This document shows, one piece after another, positions 62,179 to 64,000 of a DNA stretch of 64,000 bases. The position numbers and the translations under genes are program-made. The first letter of the stretch is position 1. Each line of letters starts with the position of its first letter. The stretch is from Hyphomicrobiales bacterium (GTDB taxonomy: Bacteria > Pseudomonadota > Alphaproteobacteria > Rhizobiales > Beijerinckiaceae), in the NCBI GenBank assembly GCA_930633525.1, contig CAKNFP010000001.1, positions 2,210,001 to 2,274,000 on the forward strand, in the 5' to 3' direction. A model generated the notes under the pieces. It saw nothing but the letters and a program-made list of their open reading frames with translations. It made no database searches and was not told the origin of the DNA.

Positions 62179-62367
62179 ATGGACGAGGATCTGAAACAAG
62201 CCGTCGAAGCCGCAGCCGCTGCGTTCCACCAGGCCAACAAGGAGCGCAATCACTTTCGCTGGGAGAATTGCAGCGAGCAGTATCGGCGCGAGATCCCGGA
62301 GTTGATCCGGCCGGCGGCAGAAGCAGCGTATCGAGTGGCGGTCAGTTCGCCGTCGCAGCCGAGTTGA
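62179..62367 (+). CDS. Small phage protein
   Basis: 62 residues, helical (DEDLKQAVEAAAAAFHQANK, NCSEQYRREIPELIRPAAEA). It starts right after the nuclease. No known domain. Its 3' end overlaps the convergent gene at 62342. Confidence 0.5.
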   Translation: MDEDLKQAVEAAAAAFHQANKERNHFRWENCSEQYRREIPELIRPAAEAAYRVAVSSPSQPS

Positions 62368-62623
62368 ACGCCTCGGCGTGCCTCTGGATCTCCGCAATTA
62401 GGCCGGCCGGCGGGTGCGGCAACAGCCGGCTACCCTTGTCGCCCACGCCACCCAGCACCGGCGCTATTACCAGCAGATCAGGGCCATACGGGTTCGACCT
62501 GGTGACCTTGAACGTGAAGTGCGGGTAGCGCTTCTCCAGGTGCTCTTTCATCCGGTCGTTGATCTCAGGGATCGATGCCATCCGCTCGGGTAGGGCGACT
62601 AGGAACTCGGTTACTTCTGACAT
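62342..62623 (-). CDS. Hypothetical protein
   Basis: 93 residues (LVALPERMASIPEINDRMKE, HFTFKVTRSNPYGPDLLVIA). Alpha/beta, with no motif I know. Minus strand, 11 bases after the membrane-protein gene. Confidence 0.5.
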   Translation of the reverse strand: MSEVTEFLVALPERMASIPEINDRMKEHLEKRYPHFTFKVTRSNPYGPDLLVIAPVLGGVGDKGSRLLPHPPAGLIAEIQRHAEAFNSAATAN

Positions 62624-62633
62624 TGCATCCCCA

Positions 62634-62921
62634 TCAAAGCCGCGTCTCTGGCTGCTTGTGGCAACCGATCATTGTGTACATTTCGTAGTTACGGGTGTCG
62701 CGATATTCGAGGCAGGCTTTGACTTTGCGACGGAGATCTTGCTCTTTCACATTCTGATACTCTTTGTACTTGTCCCATCCGGCAATAACCAAAGCGAGCG
62801 CAGCGAGTGAAAGCGCCAAGAACACCCAAAACACTATGAACTTTCCTACGGCTGTCGCCCCTTTGCGAATGAGGGAGCGAGCTTCCTCATTCTCTGGCTG
62901 GAAAGGGTTCTTTCTATCCAC
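62634..62921 (-). CDS. Small membrane protein
   Basis: 95 residues with one transmembrane helix at about 24-46 (GKFIVFWVFLALSLAALALV), charged ends and two Cys in the tail (ACLEYRDTRNY, IGCHK). Function unknown. The 271-base stretch 62922-63192 upstream shows no further gene. Confidence 0.5.
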   Translation of the reverse strand: MDRKNPFQPENEEARSLIRKGATAVGKFIVFWVFLALSLAALALVIAGWDKYKEYQNVKEQDLRRKVKACLEYRDTRNYEMYTMIGCHKQPETRL

Positions 62922-63192
62922 GGCCTCAATCCCGCCGATCGTAGCAGGTCTCTTCGACCCACGCCTCGGTTACTTCATTGGCATTACGGTCCGTCGCCCG
63001 CCGCCAAGTCAATATGCCACCTCAATCGATCCTCTGATTCGCGCGTTTTTCCCCTGTAGACTGAGATACATCCGCCAATTCGCGAGTCCCGCCAACCACT
63101 TGCAATTGCACTTGACGGATGCTCAACAATCCTGCTCATTTCTCGCCAATCTCAGAAGTGTCTCTGAAATCTGCCACTCGCGACGCGAGGCT

Positions 63193-63414
63193 GTGAGAAC
63201 GCCTGAGATAGAGCCATTTCCCTTTTGCGGTCACAAGCCCCGGTGGGCTGCCCGGTCTCATAAGCCGGATCACGCTCGGTTCGACCCCGAGGGCCGCAAC
63301 CAGTTCTGCGTGCGTTGCTGCGGCCGCGCGCTAGATGCAAAGATTCCCGCAGCCGTGTTGGCAGAGTTGGTGAAAGACCCATGGATGCCTTGGGGACGCG
63401 AAACTGGTCAGTAG
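63193..63414 (+). CDS. Lar-like small zinc-ribbon protein, GTG start
   Basis: 73 residues if started at GTG 63193 (GAGG three bases upstream). IEPFPFCGHKPRWA and NQFCVRCCGRALD give a C...CxxC layout as in Lar restriction-alleviation-like proteins, though the first CxxC is reduced to FCG. Probably phage. The start is uncertain. Confidence 0.45.
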   Translation: MRTPEIEPFPFCGHKPRWAARSHKPDHARFDPEGRNQFCVRCCGRALDAKIPAAVLAELVKDPWMPWGRETGQ

Positions 63415-63645
63415 GTTCGATCTACCAAAGCTGAATCCCAGCCCCGGATTTTTTTTGAGTTCTGCAACAAGCGGCGCTGAAAGCAGAAGCGCATATGTGT
63501 GGAGCGTGGGGCCGGAGAGATCCCGAAGCCAGCCCGGACCATCCCTGCACCCGTAACCGGGGCCTAAGCACATTAACGGGAACAAGTCTGGTTAGCCGGG
63601 TTAGCGTCCGGCCTTGTTGCAGATAGAGGTCACATTGAGGCGGGC

Positions 63646-63667
63646 ATGGGGCGGAAGACCGCCCCAT
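63646..63667 (-). terminator. Stem-loop after the Tyr/Arg-rich gene
   Basis: ATGGGGCGG-AAGA-CCGCCCCAT, nine perfect pairs, six bases beyond the stop of the minus gene at 63673. There is no T-run. The 230 bases before it (63415-63645) hold no gene that I can support, only a T8 run at 63451-63458. Confidence 0.55.
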
Positions 63668-63672
63668 CCACG

Positions 63673-63954
63673 TCAATAATACCGATAGTATCCACGCGGA
63701 GCATAGTAACGACGCGGCGCGTAGTAGCGTCGGCCATAGTTCCGATAAGGGCGATAGGTGCGCCTCGGTGCATAGTACCTCGGGCGATAGTAGCGGCGCG
63801 GCCGATAGTGCCGCCGATAGTACTGAACTGTCTCAGCTTGCTGCACACCTTGAGCGATTGCCGAAGCCCCAGCTCCGAGACCCGCTTCGGCAGCGACCGG
63901 TGCCAGGAGAAATCCTCCGAAAATGGTCGCGAGGGCGAGAATCAGTTTCCTCAT
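63673..63954 (-). CDS. Exported Tyr/Arg-rich repeat protein
   Basis: 93 residues. Sec signal LILALATIFGGFLLAPVAAE (cleavage near AEA). After a short Ala/Gly part, about 45 residues are made almost only of Arg, Tyr and Pro, in repeats of RRYYAPR type. Such short secreted proteins are common in Hyphomicrobiales genomes; no enzymatic residues. It looks chromosomal rather than phage, so the phage segment may end between 63414 and 63645. Confidence 0.65.
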   Translation of the reverse strand: MRKLILALATIFGGFLLAPVAAEAGLGAGASAIAQGVQQAETVQYYRRHYRPRRYYRPRYYAPRRTYRPYRNYGRRYYAPRRYYAPRGYYRYY

Positions 63955-64000
63955 TTCGTACTCCTTCCCGCCGGACGGTAGTTTTGCAGGCCGGTCATCG

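Overview
The window is GC-rich, densely coded DNA from an alphaproteobacterium, probably Hyphomicrobiales. The clues are phage-borne GcrA and GapR homologues, a DUF982 gene, GTTC-N7-GTTC SOS boxes of the alphaproteobacterial type, and many solute-binding-protein transporters. Genus is not decidable from the sequence alone. All functional calls come from reading motifs, domain order and context; no database search was possible.

Layout, chromosome part. 1-3429 (+): end of a TRAP large permease, a signal-less solute-binding-like protein, a CaiB/BaiF CoA-transferase and a MaoC-like hydratase. 3578-12889: the most interesting chromosomal locus. It holds a Pot-type ABC transporter (minus), two divergent genes that carry the same two domains in opposite order (a cyclophilin-like DUF3830-type domain and a helical-bundle domain, an architecture I associate with cucumopine/mikimopine synthase), a histidine ammonia-lyase and a HutC-type GntR regulator. 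Five copies of a TGGTMTATAMM operator precede the transcription units. I infer uptake and breakdown (or formation) of a histidine-derived, opine-like compound. 12900-16300: a graveyard of IS30, arsenate reductase, HEAT-like and parvulin remnants around one lipoprotein gene. 16304-26058 (minus): a catabolic operon (aldolase, four-carbon sugar-acid kinase, PdxA-like dehydrogenase, iron alcohol dehydrogenase, sialidase-like protein, TauABC-like transporter, two SDRs) with a divergent FadR-type regulator. 27334-28113: wreck of an SMC-like ATPase. 28141-36822 (minus): carboxymuconolactone decarboxylase-like protein, FMN/FAD oxidoreductase, Dpp-type transporter and DUF2848 protein.

Layout, phage part. 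At about 37071 a truncated SDR gene abuts a truncated phage tail-sheath gene, itself cut by an IS21-family element (37986-40480) that also cuts an SOS-associated peptidase (SRAP) gene; the element has no target duplication, which points to a deletion. Small phage genes lead to a complete tRNA-Ser (UGA). From 43990 a lambda-like early region runs to about 63414: integrase, excisionase, HNH nuclease, YqaJ exonuclease and Erf annealing protein read leftward from PL. CI-like repressor and Cro flank PR. Identical GTAGG-N5-CCTAC operators sit at both promoters. A rightward operon carries Rha, GapR, LexA-like HTH, GcrA, a methyltransferase and replication genes. Between PL and the repressor (the place of lambda rex) lie two paralogous small genes under an SOS box and a membrane protein preceded by a ten-G tract. 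Late structural genes are not seen to the right before a chromosomal-looking exported protein at 63673.

How the genes work together: the chromosomal part is a scavenger's set of transporters paired with catabolic enzymes and local GntR regulators. The phage part is a circuit of repressor, SOS control and host cell-cycle regulator homologues, damaged on its left side by IS21-associated rearrangement.
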